Shown in pieces: positions 24,358 to 37,247 of a stretch of 64,000 nucleotides of DNA; positions within the stretch are counted from its first letter, which is position 1; the number at the start of each line of letters is the position of its first letter. Both the position numbers and the translations under genes were made by a program. The notes under the pieces were generated by a model. That model was given only the letters and a program-made list of their open reading frames with translations. It made no database searches and was not told where the DNA came from. The stretch is from the NCBI GenBank assembly GCA_026120185.1, contig JANUWF010001217.1, forward strand, positions 992,001 to 1,056,000, written 5' to 3'. The stretch is from Voacanga thouarsii. Its lineage: Eukaryota; Streptophyta; Magnoliopsida; Gentianales; Apocynaceae.

Positions 24358-26386
24358 TAACGGGTAGAAACAGAGGAACATGAACCAACGGGAAAAAAAA
24401 TAAAGACAAAAAAACCGCAAGCCTTAGAGGCCACACGGAAGCATAAAGATCATACATTTACGCGCTTTAAACCTACTAGGTTGAGTAGGAGTGGATTGAA
24501 CGACAGGAATCGCTTCGCCTTGCCTACTTGAAGAAGCTTCCGGTTGAAAACCTGGTAGTCTCCTACTTCGCCTTGTTTGCATTAACGTCAAGCCTTTCAG
24601 CTCTTAGAATATACCACTGCCCAACCTCTAGTCGGTGAACACAATAGTGAAGAAGAACGGTCTCAAATTTTCTTGGTTCTCTTGCTATTGATTAGCAAAG
24701 AAACAAGAACAAGAGGCTGTACAAAAAACTCACGAGAGGGAGAGAGAGCTTTGTGACTTTCGTGAGGCTAGAGAGAAAAGCTAGGAAAAATTAGGGTTTT
24801 CTATCTCCCAGAATCTTGTTTATTGTTAGCCAACACTAGGACTCAAATATCTGATAAACGTATCCCCGGGATATCAAATTTCAAACATTCGGATGTTATC
24901 CTGAGAATAAGTTTGGCTTAACCCTAAACTCATCTGAACCGTATATAGAAAAAACTCTACGGTTCAAGCTATTGGGTCGAAATAATTTTATTATTTTTCT
25001 TGGACTAAAAAAGCTCAAAATAATAAACATTAATTATTTATTTATTGGGCTTATAGAAATAACTCAATAGATAATTAATGAGTTCAAATGAACCAAAATA
25101 ATTAATCTTTAATTATTTATATCTTGGGCTTATATAAATAACCCAATAAATAATTAAGTATTAATTATTTTCCCTTAATTTAAGCCCATGTTAATTTCCT
25201 AATTATTCAAACTGGACTTGGGCCCTGAATAATTAATTAACCAAATAAACCAGAAAATTAATTTTTCTCAACTCCTATTTTTATTTTATTTATTTAATTC
25301 CAGTCTAATAATAAATTAGACATCTTGAATAAAATAAAATAAAATAAAATCCTCTTAAATTGAGACCAATTCCTCAACCCAAAAATTAGTTAGGACTTAC
25401 GAATTATTCCGAGGACCAAAAAGACACATCGCCTTGACTGCTAAAATGACCAAAATACCCCTACTTATAAATAGCTGTATTTTGCATTTTAAATATTTTC
25501 TAATATCACCATAAGGAAATATTGACTCCAAGGACAATACTGTATTAGCAAAGTCTCCGACCTACAGGTGAAATGACTAAAATACCCCTCTACACATCGC
25601 CGTACATTTAGAGAGGAAGAAGTATACTAACACCCCTCTAAATGGCATCTACCATCCTTAGGCTTCTAATCCAATGATCCACGACTTCCTGAAGTGTTTC
25701 CGCTTTCCAAGGGAGCTACCCTAAAGCAAACATTCGAGTCATGTTTCCCAAGGACCTGGACATTTTAGACCATTCGGACAATCACAAGGGGTGATATAGT
25801 GCAGAAACTATCCTGTACAAGTCTGTCTTAATTAACTAGTTACATATACCCAATACACAAGTATATTGGTTCTACTATAGAACCTCAACTATAGCATATC
25901 AAAGCATATACTTCCAGTTTCGTCAGACCACCAACTCATATTCAAGTCGTAGAGTACTAGTCCACGCTGTAGCGGTAGTAGTCTAGGTTTCTATCATATA
26001 GTACTTTTAGAAACCACTACTACAGGTCCTGTCTTACGTATTCGAAATACGCTTATGTCATGAAGTGAGTGGACTACTCACTGGCTAAAAGTAAGCCATT
26101 CCCCATTTGAAATTTATAACATAATAACCTAAACATGATGAGATTCTAAATCTCATCAATAGGTTAAGAACAAATGTTTATGTGTTAAATAACCCGTGAT
26201 CCATACCTTATTGTGAAAGACCACCATTCACATGGATCACTTATTTAAACACAATGAGTCTATTCCAAACGAAAATTGTGCACAAACAAAAAGTAAATTC
26301 ACAAATAATTTCTGAAAATAAATTTTTTTATTAAAATATTCGATTTTACATCAGAAACCTAGTCTAAGAGGGCATACAATCCAACA
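24358..26386 (-). repeat. 3' LTR of copia element C
   Basis: 2029 bp. Pairs along its whole length with 32156-34202. In the first ~47 aligned bases about six differences from the partner are visible, so the insertion is not very recent. Confidence 0.92.
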
Positions 26387-26397
26387 ATCTCCTACTT
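26387..26397 (-). promoter_or_regulatory. Polypurine tract region of copia element C
   Basis: AAGTAGGAGAT on the minus strand, abutting the 3' LTR. The matching site in element A is AAGTGGGAGGT, so C's tract has one pyrimidine more and may be slightly decayed. Confidence 0.65.
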
Positions 26398-26408
26398 GCA
26401 CTCTAAGA

Positions 26409-29400
26409 CTAGGTAAGTCCATAGGTGCCCACCCCTATGGCGTCTAAGTGTCTTTTGAAGACTCTATCAACCAAAGGCTTGGTGAATAGATCTGTTAGAT
26501 TGTTTCCTGAGGCAATATATTCCACCACGACTTCCCGTCTTTGGATGAAATCCCGGATCAGGTGGTACTTCCTCTCGATGTGTTTCCCCTTCTTGTGGTT
26601 CCGAGGTTCCTTAGATTGCGATACTGCTCCAGTGTTGTCGTAATACATCACAATCGGCTTGTCCATATGTGGTACGACTCCAAGTCCTGAAAGAAACTTC
26701 TGGAGCCAAACTGCTTTCTTGGACGCCTCCGAAGTTGCTACATACTCAACTTCCATGGTCGAGTCAGCAATACAAGATTACTTGATACTCCTCTATGAAA
26801 TTGCTCCTCCAGACAAGGTGAAGACATATCCACTAGTGGAATTTCTTTCATCCTTATCCGCCTGGAAGTCTGAGTCTGTGTATCTTGTAGGAACCAAATC
26901 ATCAGCCTTGTAAACCAGCATATAATCTCTCGTTCCTTTGAGGTACTTGAGAATATGCTTTACAGCTTGCCAATGAACCTCCCTTGGGTTTGATTGAAAT
27001 CTGCTAACTAAGCCCACGGCAAAGCAGATATCTGGCCTAGTACACAGCATAGCGTATATGAGACTTTTCACAGCCGAATAGGGAATCCTACTCATTTTGT
27101 CATTTTCTTCTTGAGACTTAGGACAATCCTTTGAAGAAAATGACAACCCATGTCTGTAAGGGATTAGAGCTCCCTTGTAGGAGTCCATGCTGTACTTAGC
27201 CAGCATCTTGTCAATGTATGTTGCTTGGGATAACCCTAACATTCTCTACTTCCTATTTTTAAGAAGCCTAATCCCGAGAATGTAGCTGGCTTCTCCCAAG
27301 TCCTTCATACTGAATTGACTAGACAGCCAAACCTTTATAGATGACAATGTCCCTACATCATTTCCAATGAGTAGAATGTCATCCACATACAAGACAAGAA
27401 AAACCACATTAATGCCTTCAAGTTTCCTGTACACACATGGTTCATCTTCGTTTTGAATAAAATCATAAGACTTTACAATCTCATCAAAACGAATATTCCA
27501 TACTCTCAATGCCTGCTTAAGTTCATAAATGGACTTCTTAAGCTTGCAAACCATATGTTCCTGGCCTTCAGCAACAAAGCCTTCTGGTTGGAACATATAG
27601 ATGTCTTCGCTAAGATGGCCATTTAAGAATGCCGTCTTGACATCCATTTGCCATATCTCGTAGTCATAGTGACATGCGATGGCAAAGAGGATGCGGATGG
27701 ATTTAAGCATGGCTACCAGGGAAAAAGTTTCCTCATAGTTGATTCCCTCTTTCTGAGTATACCCTTTCGCCACAAGTCTAGCTTTGAAGGTTTCCACCTT
27801 TCCATCCACTCCCCTCTTTCTCTTGTACACCCACTTGCACCCAATGGGTTTTATCCCTTCAGGTGAAGTTACAAGATCCCAAACCTAATTGAGGTACATA
27901 GACTCAATCTCGGCTTTCATTGCTTCATGCCACAAATTTGCATCGGCATCAGCAATAGCCTCCTCGTATCTAGTGAGGTCTTGTTCTTGATGGTCGGAAA
28001 CTAGCTCAAAGGCTTTCCAATCCATCTATCCGGAACCCTAAACACTTTCCCACTATGACGAGGCTCCATTTTCACAGGCTCTTGAAGCTGTGCCTCTTCT
28101 TATTCCACAATCGAGTCAGAAAAAGTTGATTCTGTGGGCAACTTCTCCCCAAGTTCTTACCTCGTTGAACCTTTAGTGGAAGTACTTTAATCATCTTCCA
28201 AGTATCTAGCATGGGTACTGACTATTACCTTCTGCTCCTTAGGATGATAAAAGTAACCTCCCTTTGTCCCTTTTGGATAGACAACAAAATAGCATAATTC
28301 TGATCTCGGTTCCAACTTGTCTCCCTTGATCAGTACATAAGTTGGACAATCCCAAATCTTGAGATGATTCAGACTTGACTTACGCCCAGTCCACATCTCA
28401 TAGGGAGTCCTCGGTATTGACTTGGAAGGCACCAAGTTCAGAATATATGCCGCTGTCTCCAGGGCATATCCCCAAAAGGACACTGGAAGAGTAGAATAAG
28501 ACATCATGCTTCGGACCATTTCCAGCAACGTTCTGTTTCTTTTCTCAGCTACTCCGTTCTGCTAGGGTGTTCCCAGCGCAGAGAGTTGGGATACTATGCC
28601 ATGATGTACCATGTAGTCCTTGAATTCACCTAGGAGGTACTCTCCACCACGATTCGATCGTAAGGTTTTGATTAATTTACCTGTCCGATACTCCACTTCA
28701 GCCTTAAACTCCTTGAATTTGTCAAAAGAGTCAGACTTGCATCTCATCAGGTACATGTAACTATACCTCGTACAATCATCCGTGAAAGTGATGAAGTACT
28801 CAAAACCTCCTCTAGCTGGTGTAGACAATGGACCACACACATCAGTGTGAATAAGACTCAACATCTCCTTGGCTCTATCTGCCTTTGGTGTAAATGACCT
28901 TTTGGTCATCTTTCCCATCAGGCATGATTCACACTGAGGCCAACTTTTCAATCTCAATGAGCCCAAAGGCCCATCATGGATTAGCCTCTGAATCCTGGTT
29001 GAGTTAATATGACCCAACCTTAGATGCCAAATGTATGAATCATTGATATTGGTTTTTCTCTTCTTAGTTAAAGGTTCAGACTGAGCGTTATTTGATTGGT
29101 TGTTAATAGGGTTTAAAAAGAATAGGTTTTCATACATGTGCCCAGTACAAAAATTTCTCCATCTCTACTGATAGAAATACCAGAATGGAAAGATACAGAA
29201 TATCCTTGATTTATTAGTTTTGCAACTGAAATCAAATTTTGACGAAAACCAGGTGCATATAAAATATATTTTAAAACCACTATCTTATTACAATAAAAAA
29301 TAAGATCCAGCTCTCCCACTGCAAGGGCCTAGACTTGTGCTCCATTACCCACTCGTAGTCCATGTTTGCCCTTCTTGAGTCTTCTAATATTTCTAAACCC

Positions 29401-30302
29401 CTGCAAGGAGTTACAGATATGATCAGTGGCTCCTGAATCAACAATCCAAGTGGAAGTTGATCTTACCATTGATATAGACTCTAGATAGAAAACATTACCT
29501 GTGAGGTTTTTCTTGGCTTGAAGATCTGGACACTCCTTTTTCCAGTGTCCCTTTTTCCCACATTTGAAGCACTTACCCTTTAGTTTGTCCTTGGGCTAGG
29601 TTTTGGGTTGGGCTGTTGCATTCCCCTTCTTCCTCTTGAACTTTTTGGGTTTAGGCCCAGTTCTTGAGGAAGAAGCCTTAGCAATCATGGCCTTTGACTG
29701 CGGCTTCATGACCTTCTCCACCATCTGGAGCTCCTTCATCAGTTCAGTCAAACTCATGTTCAATTTGTTCATGTTATAGTTCAACTTGAACTGAGTGAAG
29801 GAGCTCGGTAGAAATTCAAGAACCATGTCCACTTGGCTTTCGGGGTCAATGACAGCCCCTAAGATTTCTGCCTCCTCGAAAGCAGCAATCATTTTGAGCA
29901 TATACTCTTGGACTGATACTCCCTCAGCCATCTTAGTGTTTATAATAGTTCGAAGAGCCTCCTGCCTTGTAGGCTGGCTTTTGTCCGTGAACATAGTAGC
30001 CAATGATTGACTGATGTCATATGCAGAAGCCATGTGCTCGTGTTTTGACTGGAGTACATTAACATGGAGGCTAACATATAGCAACGTGCCATTTCGTCAG
30101 CCTTTTTCCACGCCTTCTCAGCCTCTCGCTCTTCGGCGGTGGAACTTTCCCCGATAACAGGGTAGGTCTCGTAAAAGACATACTTATACTCTTCAGCTGT
30201 GAGTATTATGTTCAGGTTTCTTTTCCAATCCACATAGTTTGGACCCGTTAACTTATTCTCCCTGAGAATAACGACCAATAGACTATAAGAATCTTCCACC
30301 AT
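26409..30302 (-). pseudogene. Copia C gag-pol, interrupted
   Basis: Minus-strand order: gag (30302 down to about 29596; TGPNYVDWKRNLN; -1 type frameshift near 30060), CCHC knuckle CFKCGKKGHWKKEC (about 29530-29575), protease TWIVDSGATDHI (about 29430-29465), pre-integrase WHLRLGHINS, integrase core 28187-29137, RT 27246-27830 with YVDDILLIG near 27380, and RNase H 26409-26800. Lesions: in-frame TAG at 28562-28564 inside the integrase; the second catalytic Asp replaced (RSNRGGEY where RSDRGGEY is usual); TAA at 28187-28189; a frame change before RT; TAG at 27246-27248; further stops in RNase H. Most fit C-to-T or G-to-A decay of methylated DNA. Confidence 0.88.
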
Positions 30303-32140
30303 TTCTGAAAATCGAAAAATAGAAGAAAGAATTTAGTTTGTGAAAACAAAATAAAATTTGTGCACTGAAAATAATTTGGCTCTTAGAAAAGCTGACATAG
30401 CTTCTTAGGAAGATTAACAGTTCCCTAAGCTAAGTGTAATAACAACCACAAATTAATTTCCCTTCTAGGTAATGATTTAGAGGATAACTCCATCGTGGGA
30501 TGGCCGGTTCCTCTCATTTCCTATGGACATACCTCGCACTATAACCTCCAATGTGGGCTGGCCGATTATAGTACGTGCTCCGGGTTATTAATTACATCCT
30601 TCCATTAGATCTAGATCCTTGTGGTATCTCTATCCTATACGGGTTCACTCCCAGGGTGACACGAGGGGACCCACGATCTCTAATGAGGACCGTGATGGAA
30701 GCCGTGAGGCCGTTGAAACCCCTCTCCCACTTAATCTTTTAAAATAAAGGCTTTCTGGAAAATATCCTTTTGAAATTTCTATTAAGTTTTTCCTTAACTC
30801 AAAAATAAAATATCTAAGTCCACTAAAATCTCTATGTCAAGGTTTATACATTTGAGAGATTTTTCCATGGACTAATTTTTATTTAGGTTAAAACTTAATA
30901 ATTTCAAAAATTTTCCAATTAAAACTTTCTAGAGACTTTAGTTTCAAGTTTATTTGACAAAATCATTTTTTTCTAGTCCAAAACAAAACAAAATGGCTCT
31001 CCATTTTAATTTACAAAAATATCTAAATCTAATATATTTTCTATGTCAAGGATTAAATCCTTTGAGAAAATATTCAAGGATTAATTTTTGTACAAATTAA
31101 AATAACCATTTAATTTTTGAAGAAAAAAATTTTTCTTGTCAAAAAATGTTCCCAAAGACTTTGGTCTTTGAGAAAAGGCACACATAGGTACACAAAAAAA
31201 TAGCATGCTTGAAAATAGTAAACGTTTTCATACTTTTCTATTTTTAAACCTAAGTGCTCAAATAATAGAATTAAACACATTAATTAATTAATTAATTATC
31301 TTATTTAATCTTAAAATCCCTTACTAATATTTTTCATGCAAATATATTCCAAGAATATAAAATATTACAAAAATATTAACTTCGCCTGGTATGGGACCCA
31401 AAACGAAAAAAAACAAAGAAAAATTGCAAAAACAAATCTGCCGGTCTACGTACACCCGCCGCACCAGATCAGGGCCCATTTGCTCTGTCAGTTCACAGCG
31501 CGCCCGGTGCACCAGCCGCACCAGATTGCCATCGCTGTAGCCCATGGAGCCCACCCGGACCCGCGCCCGCTGCCGACCCACTGCTCCGCCCGCGTGTGGC
31601 TCGGTGACCCGCGCTTGTCGACCCGCGTGTGCGCCTGTTTCTTCTGTTCAACCCACGCGCAACCCGATTTCAATTGCAATTTGCAATTGCATGCAAATTG
31701 CTTCAATATCATGCATTGGCTTGGCTCCAACACGCACGGACAGCGGCTCCAGGCATAGCACAGTGTCGGCTCGGCGCGACGGCTCGGCTCCGACTCGGCA
31801 GCTTAGGAATAGTGCCTTCTTCCTCGTGAAAACTTCACAGACTCTTCTGCGTTTTTCTGCTGCTTCTTTCTGCGGCCTCTTTGGACATTTTTACTTACAA
31901 AAAACTCATCCAAATCAAAACCACATTCGCCTATACCCTTCAAATTGGGTTTACACGATGTTCTAGCAAAGTCAAAAAAAAAAAAAAAAAAATTACAGTA
32001 GCATATACTTCCACTGTGAAGCTTACAAATCCACCTGTCCCATACCAAAACAGCGAAGGATCACATGTATAATCATCAAACAATCATCTTCTCCATTTTT
32101 ATTAACTACCACGCCCCCTAAGTTGATCAAAGAACCATTG
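30303..32140 (-). other. Long untranslated leader of copia element C
   Basis: About 1.84 kb between gag and the primer-binding site. The gag-proximal part (to about 31218) aligns with element A 15418-16260. The distal part (about 31440-31803) is strikingly GC-rich with many CpG, then AT-rich again with an A run at 31976-31991. Open frames up to 140 aa occur in several frames of the GC-rich part on both strands, as expected for GC-rich non-coding DNA; none shows a known domain. Confidence 0.7.
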
Positions 32141-32152
32141 GCTCTGATACCA
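32141..32152 (-). promoter_or_regulatory. Primer-binding site of copia element C
   Basis: TGGTATCAGAGC on the minus strand, three bases from the 5' LTR end. This is the standard plant copia site complementary to the 3' end of initiator tRNA-Met. Confidence 0.92.
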
Positions 32153-32155
32153 CAT

Positions 32156-34202
32156 TGACGGGCAGAAGCAGAGGAACATGAACTAACGGGAAAAAAAACA
32201 GAGACAAAAAAACCACAAGCCTTAGAGGCCACACGGAAGAGTAAAGATCATACATTTGCGCGCTTTAAACCTACTAGGTTGAGTAGGAGTGGATTGAACG
32301 ACATGAATCGCTTCACCTTGCCCACTTGAAGAAGCTTCCGGTTGAAAACCGGCTAACCTCCTACTTCGTCTTGTTTGCATGAACGCCAAGCCTTTCAACT
32401 CTTAGAATATACCACTGCCCAACCTCTAGTCGGTGAACACAACAATGAAGAAGAACGGTCTCAAGTTTTCTTGGTTCTCTTGCTATTGATTAGCAAAGAA
32501 ACAAGAACAAGAGGCTGCACAAAAAACTCACGAGAGGGAGAGAGAGCTTTGTGACTTTCGTGAGGCTAGAGAGAAAAGCTAGGAAAAATTAGGGTTTTCT
32601 ATCTCCCAGAGTGTTGTTTATCGTTAGCCAAAACTATGACTCAAATATCTGATAAATATATCCCCGAGATATCAAATTTCAAACATCCGAATGTTATCCT
32701 GAGAATAAGTTTGGCTTAACCCTAAACTCATCTGAACCGTATTTAGAAAAAACCCTACAGTCCAAGCTATTGGGCTGAAATAATTTTATTATTTTTCTTG
32801 GACTAAAAAAGCCCAAAATAATAAACATTAATTATTTATTTCTTGGGCTTATAGAAATAACCCAATAGATAATTAATGAGTTAAAATGAACCAAAAGAAT
32901 TAATTTTTAATTATTTATATCCTGGGCTTATATAAATAACCCAATAAATAATTAAGCATTAATTATTTTTTCTTAGTTTAAGTTAAGGTTAATTTCCTAA
33001 TTATTCAAATTGGACCTAGGCCATGAATAATTAATTAACCAAATAAACCAGAAAATTAATTTCTCTCAACTCTTATTTTTATTTTATTTTATTTATTTAT
33101 TTATTTTATTCCAATCTAATAATAAATTAGACATCCTGAATAAAACAAAACAAAATAAAATAAAATCCTCTTAAATTGAGACCAATTCCTCAACCCAAAA
33201 ATTAGTTAGGACTTACGGGCTATTCCGAGGACCAAAAAGACACATCGCATTGACTGCTAAAATAACAAAAATACTCCTACTATATAAATAGTTGTATTTT
33301 GCATTTTAAATATTTCCTAATATCACCATAAGAAAATATTAACCCCAAGGACAATGCTGCATTAGCAAAGTCTCCGACCTACAGGTGAAATGACTAAAAT
33401 ACCATTCTACATATCACCGTACATTTAGAGAGGAAGAAGTGTACTAACATCCCTCTAAATGACATCTATCATCCTTAAGCTTCTAGTCCAATGATCCACG
33501 ACTTCCTGGAGTGTTTCCTCTTTCCAAGAGAGCTACCTTAAAGCAAACATCCGAGTCATGTTTCCCAATGCCCTAGATATTTTAGACCATTCGGACAACC
33601 ACAAAGGGCGATATAATGCAGAAACTATCTTGTACAAGTCTGTCTTGACTAACTAGTTACATATACTCAATACACAAGTATATTGATTCTACTATAGAAC
33701 CTCGACTATAGCATATCAAAGCATATGCCTTCAGCTTCGTCAGACCACCAATTCATACTCAAGTCGTAGAGTACTAGTCCACGCTGTAGCGGTAGTAGTT
33801 TAGGTTTCTATCATATAGTACTTTTAGAAACTACTACTACAGGTCCGGTCCTACGTATTCAAAATACGCTTATGTCATGAAGTGAGTGGACTATTCACTG
33901 GCTAAAGGTAAGCCATTCCCATTTGGAATTCATAACATAATAACCTAAACATGATTAGATTCTCAATCTCATCAATTGGTTAAGAACAAATGTTTATGTG
34001 TTAAATAACCCGTGATCTATACCTTATTGTGAAAGACCACCATTCACATGGATCACTTATTTAAACACAATGGATTTGTTCCAAACGAAAATTGTACACA
34101 AACAAAAAATAAATTCACAAACAATTTTTGAAAATAAATTCTTTTATTAAAATATTCGATTTTACATCAGAAACCTAATCTAAGAGGGCATACAATCCAA
34201 CA
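32156..34202 (-). repeat. 5' LTR of copia element C
   Basis: 2047 bp with intact TG..CA ends (TGACGGGCAG ... CCAACA). It would hold the promoter for minus-strand transcription. Right flank AAATA partners GAATA on the other side of the element. Confidence 0.92.
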
Positions 34203-35760
34203 AAATAAAATAATCCGAGATCAATTGTACCTTGGAGATATCGAAGGACTTGTTTAATTCCATTCCAATGTCGTCATGTTGGTGAAGAACTAAATCTTGC
34301 TAATAAATTGATAGCAAAAGCAATATCAAGTCGTGTATTATTAGCAAGATACATCAATGCACCTATTGCACTGAGATATGGTACTTCAGGATCAAGGAGT
34401 TCTTCATCATCTTCTTGAAGTCGGAAAGGATCTTTATTCATATTTAATGACCAGACGATCATTGGAATACTTAATGGATGTGCTTTATCCATGTAAAATC
34501 TTTTGATAACTTTTGCTGTATATGTTGATTGATGAATAAATGTTTTATTTTTCAGATGTTTAATTTGTAAATCAAGGCAAAATTTAGTTTTACCAAAATC
34601 CTTAATTTTGAATTCTCTTTTTAAATAATCCACTGTTTCTTGGAGCTCTTCAGGAATTCCAATCCGATTAATATCATCAACATATATAGCTGATATCACA
34701 AATTTAGAACAAGATTTCTTAATAAAAATACATGGACATACCTGGTCATTTTTAAATCCCGCTTTCAATAAATATTCACTAAAATGAGTGAACCACATGC
34801 ACCCACATTGCTTCAGGCCATATAATGATTTCTGCAATTTGATGGAGTAATTTTCACGAGGATAATGTTTATATGCTTCAGGCATATGAAATCCTTCGAG
34901 GATTTTCATCTAAACATCATTTTCTAAATTTCCATACAAGTAAGCAGTGGCAACATCTAATAGGCGTATATCTATCTTTTCATGTACTACCAAATTGATA
35001 AAATACCGGAGTGTAATAGCATCAACAAAAGAAAAATAGGTTTCATCATAATCAATACCTGGTCTTTGTGAACAACCTTGGGCTACTAATCACGCTTTAT
35101 ATCGTACGATTTCATTCTTTTCATTGCATTTTCGCACAAATATCCATTTGTAACCAATAGGTTTTACACCTTTTGGTGTTTGGACTGCAGGTCCGAAAAT
35201 TTCACGTTTTGTCAGTGCATTTAACCCCGATTGAATCGCATCTTTCTATTACAACCAATCTTTTCTATGCTGACATTCATCAACTGATATTGGTTCAGGA
35301 TCATCATTATCCTGTATAACATCAAGAGATATATTGTACGCAAATATATTATTAATAACAGTTTCTATCCGATTCCAACTTATACCGGAAGTGATATAAT
35401 TGATAGAAATTTCAGTAGTACTTTCATCAATTTCTGGTTCTTTGTCTACAGTTCTCTCTTGGTCTTTATCATTATTTTCTTCAATATGATCTTCTGGATC
35501 ATTTAATCCTCTTTTCTTTCGAGAATTTTTATCTTTAGAACCAAGAGGTTGGCCACGCTTCTGGCGTACTTTTGACTCAACAACTATATGTATAATATTT
35601 TGTTCTGCTAGAATTTCAATTCGAATAGGAGCATTTATAGTTGAAATATGCGATTTTGTAACTCTTCTGGAGTTAACAAAAGCGTCTGGCATTTGATTTG
35701 CAATGCTTTGCAAATGAATTATCTTTTGAACTTTAAGTTCGCATGCGCTTGTCCGCAAAT
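34203..35760 (-). pseudogene. Copia B reverse transcriptase and linker
   Basis: Minus-strand RT frames: 34274-34909 carries QKSLYGLKQCGCMW and the catalytic YVDD box (IYVDDINRIG, near 34670-34690). The RT N-terminal part lies at 34915-35240 in broken frames. A stop TAG lies at about 34912-34914. The charged linker between integrase and RT is 35249-35758 (KRGQPLGSKDKNSRKKRG). RT is truncated at 34203 by the insertion of element C. Confidence 0.85.
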
Positions 35761-35970
35761 CAAGACAATTTAATGATATTATCCAAGCAATATCCTTTTT
35801 ATGCTATTTTTATTCTCCCCCTAATTTAGGGAATAATGATTCATCAAAATGACAATTAGCAAATCTTGCTGTGAATACATCTCCGGTCAATGGTTCAACA
35901 TACCTGATAATAGAGGGAGAATCATATCCAACGTATATCTCTTTCTTCTTTGAGGACCTATATTTGTACG

Positions 35971-36720
35971 TTAGTTTGGTGCAATTGGAACATATACATC
36001 ACACTCAAAAATTCTTAAATGAGCAATATTTGGTTTTAAACCAAAAGCCAATTGCAAATGAGAGAATTTATGATAACTAACTGGTCTTATACCTACAAGT
36101 GTTGCAACATGTAAAATAGCATGTCCCCATGCAGATGTTGGGAGATTTCTTTTCATTAATAATGGTCGAGCAATTAATTGTAATCTTTTAATCAAAGATT
36201 CAGCAAGACCATTTTGTGTATGAACATGAGCTACAGGATATTCAACATTAATCCCAATTGACATGCAATATGCATCAAAAGCATGTGATGAAAATTCACT
36301 AGCATTATCTAAACGGATATTTTTAATGTGATAGTCAGGAAATTGTGTTCGTAATTTAATTATTTGAGCAAATAATCTCGCAAACGCCAGGTTGCGAGTA
36401 GATAATAAACATAAATGTGACCATCGGGATGATGCATCAATTAAGACTATAAAATATTTGAACGGTCCACATGGTGGATCAATAGGTTCACAAATATCTC
36501 CGTGAATCCGTTCAAGAAATGTAAGACTTTCAACTCCTACTTTTAATGGTGATGGTTTAACAATTAATTTTCTTAGGGAACATGCAACACATGCGAATTT
36601 TTCTGATGTCAATATCTTTTTATTTTTTAATGGATGACCATGTGTATTCTCAATGATTCTTCTCATCATGATAGATCCCGAATGACCCAATCGGTCATGC
36701 CAAATGCTAAAAGTAATAGG
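35971..36720 (-). pseudogene. Copia B integrase
   Basis: Minus-strand integrase with the HHCC finger (WHDRLGHSGS, CVACSLRK) and the D-D-E core: HGDICEPID, IRLDNASEF and QNGLAESLIKR. All three catalytic acidic positions are present. The frame is open over about 240 residues, but the element as a whole is split, so it cannot be expressed as a normal polyprotein. Confidence 0.85.
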
Positions 36721-36754
36721 ATCAGTAAACTTCTGATTTATGAGATGATAAATT

Positions 36755-37189
36755 TCAATTGTTCGTATTTTTTGTAAAATATAGGCCAGTAGAAAAAGAC
36801 GGTAGTTTTTCTAATACAGTTTTCTTATCCAAATGAATTTGGGTAATATAAAGATGCTCAATCCCATTTTCCTCATTTGTTTCAACATGATACCCATTTT
36901 TGCGGATATCTTTAAAATTCAATAAATTTCTTTTGAATTTTGAAGAAAATAGTGCCTTATCAATAATAATTGTTATTCCTTTAGACAATAATATACTAGT
37001 TCTTCTGGAGCCTTCAATCACATTTGTACTACCGTTTATTATATAAATATTTATTTCTTCCATTTTGAGATTAGAAAAATATTTTTCATTTTTTAATATG
37101 GTGTGTGTAGTTCCACTATCAATAATGCATACATCATCATTAACAACAGCCATCTGAATACATATATATATATATATATATATATGCAA
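36755..37189 (-). pseudogene. Copia B protease region with in-frame TA repeat
   Basis: Minus-strand frame with the aspartic protease motif CIIDSGTTHTI. A (TA)n tract at about 37158-37183 falls in the frame between gag and protease and translates as alternating Ile-Tyr, a likely later expansion. It separates the protease frame from gag. Confidence 0.8.
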
Positions 37190-37247
37190 ACGTAAATATT
37201 ATTAGAATATAATAAAAATGAAAATACAAAAATATAAAGGTGATGTT

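Larger units (their letters stand above)
24358..34202 (-). mobile_element. Ty1/copia element C, nested inside element B
   Basis: LTRs are 24358-26386 and 32156-34202 (2029 and 2047 bp), long for copia. Both end CATACAATCCAACA; the left copy begins TAACGGG against TGACGGG, a G-to-A change at the terminal TG. Flanking 5-mers are GAATA (24353-24357) and AAATA (34203-34207), matching 4 of 5. The primer-binding site and polypurine tract are at the expected places. The long leader (30303-32140) and gag-pol (26409-30302) carry several stops and frameshifts, so the element is complete in structure but not autonomous. Element A is a truncated relative. Confidence 0.93.

Noticed and set aside
31324..31966. 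Several open frames of 66-140 aa in a GC-rich block
   Set aside because: They overlap on both strands within the leader of copia element C; GC-rich DNA lacks stops by chance and no domain is seen.
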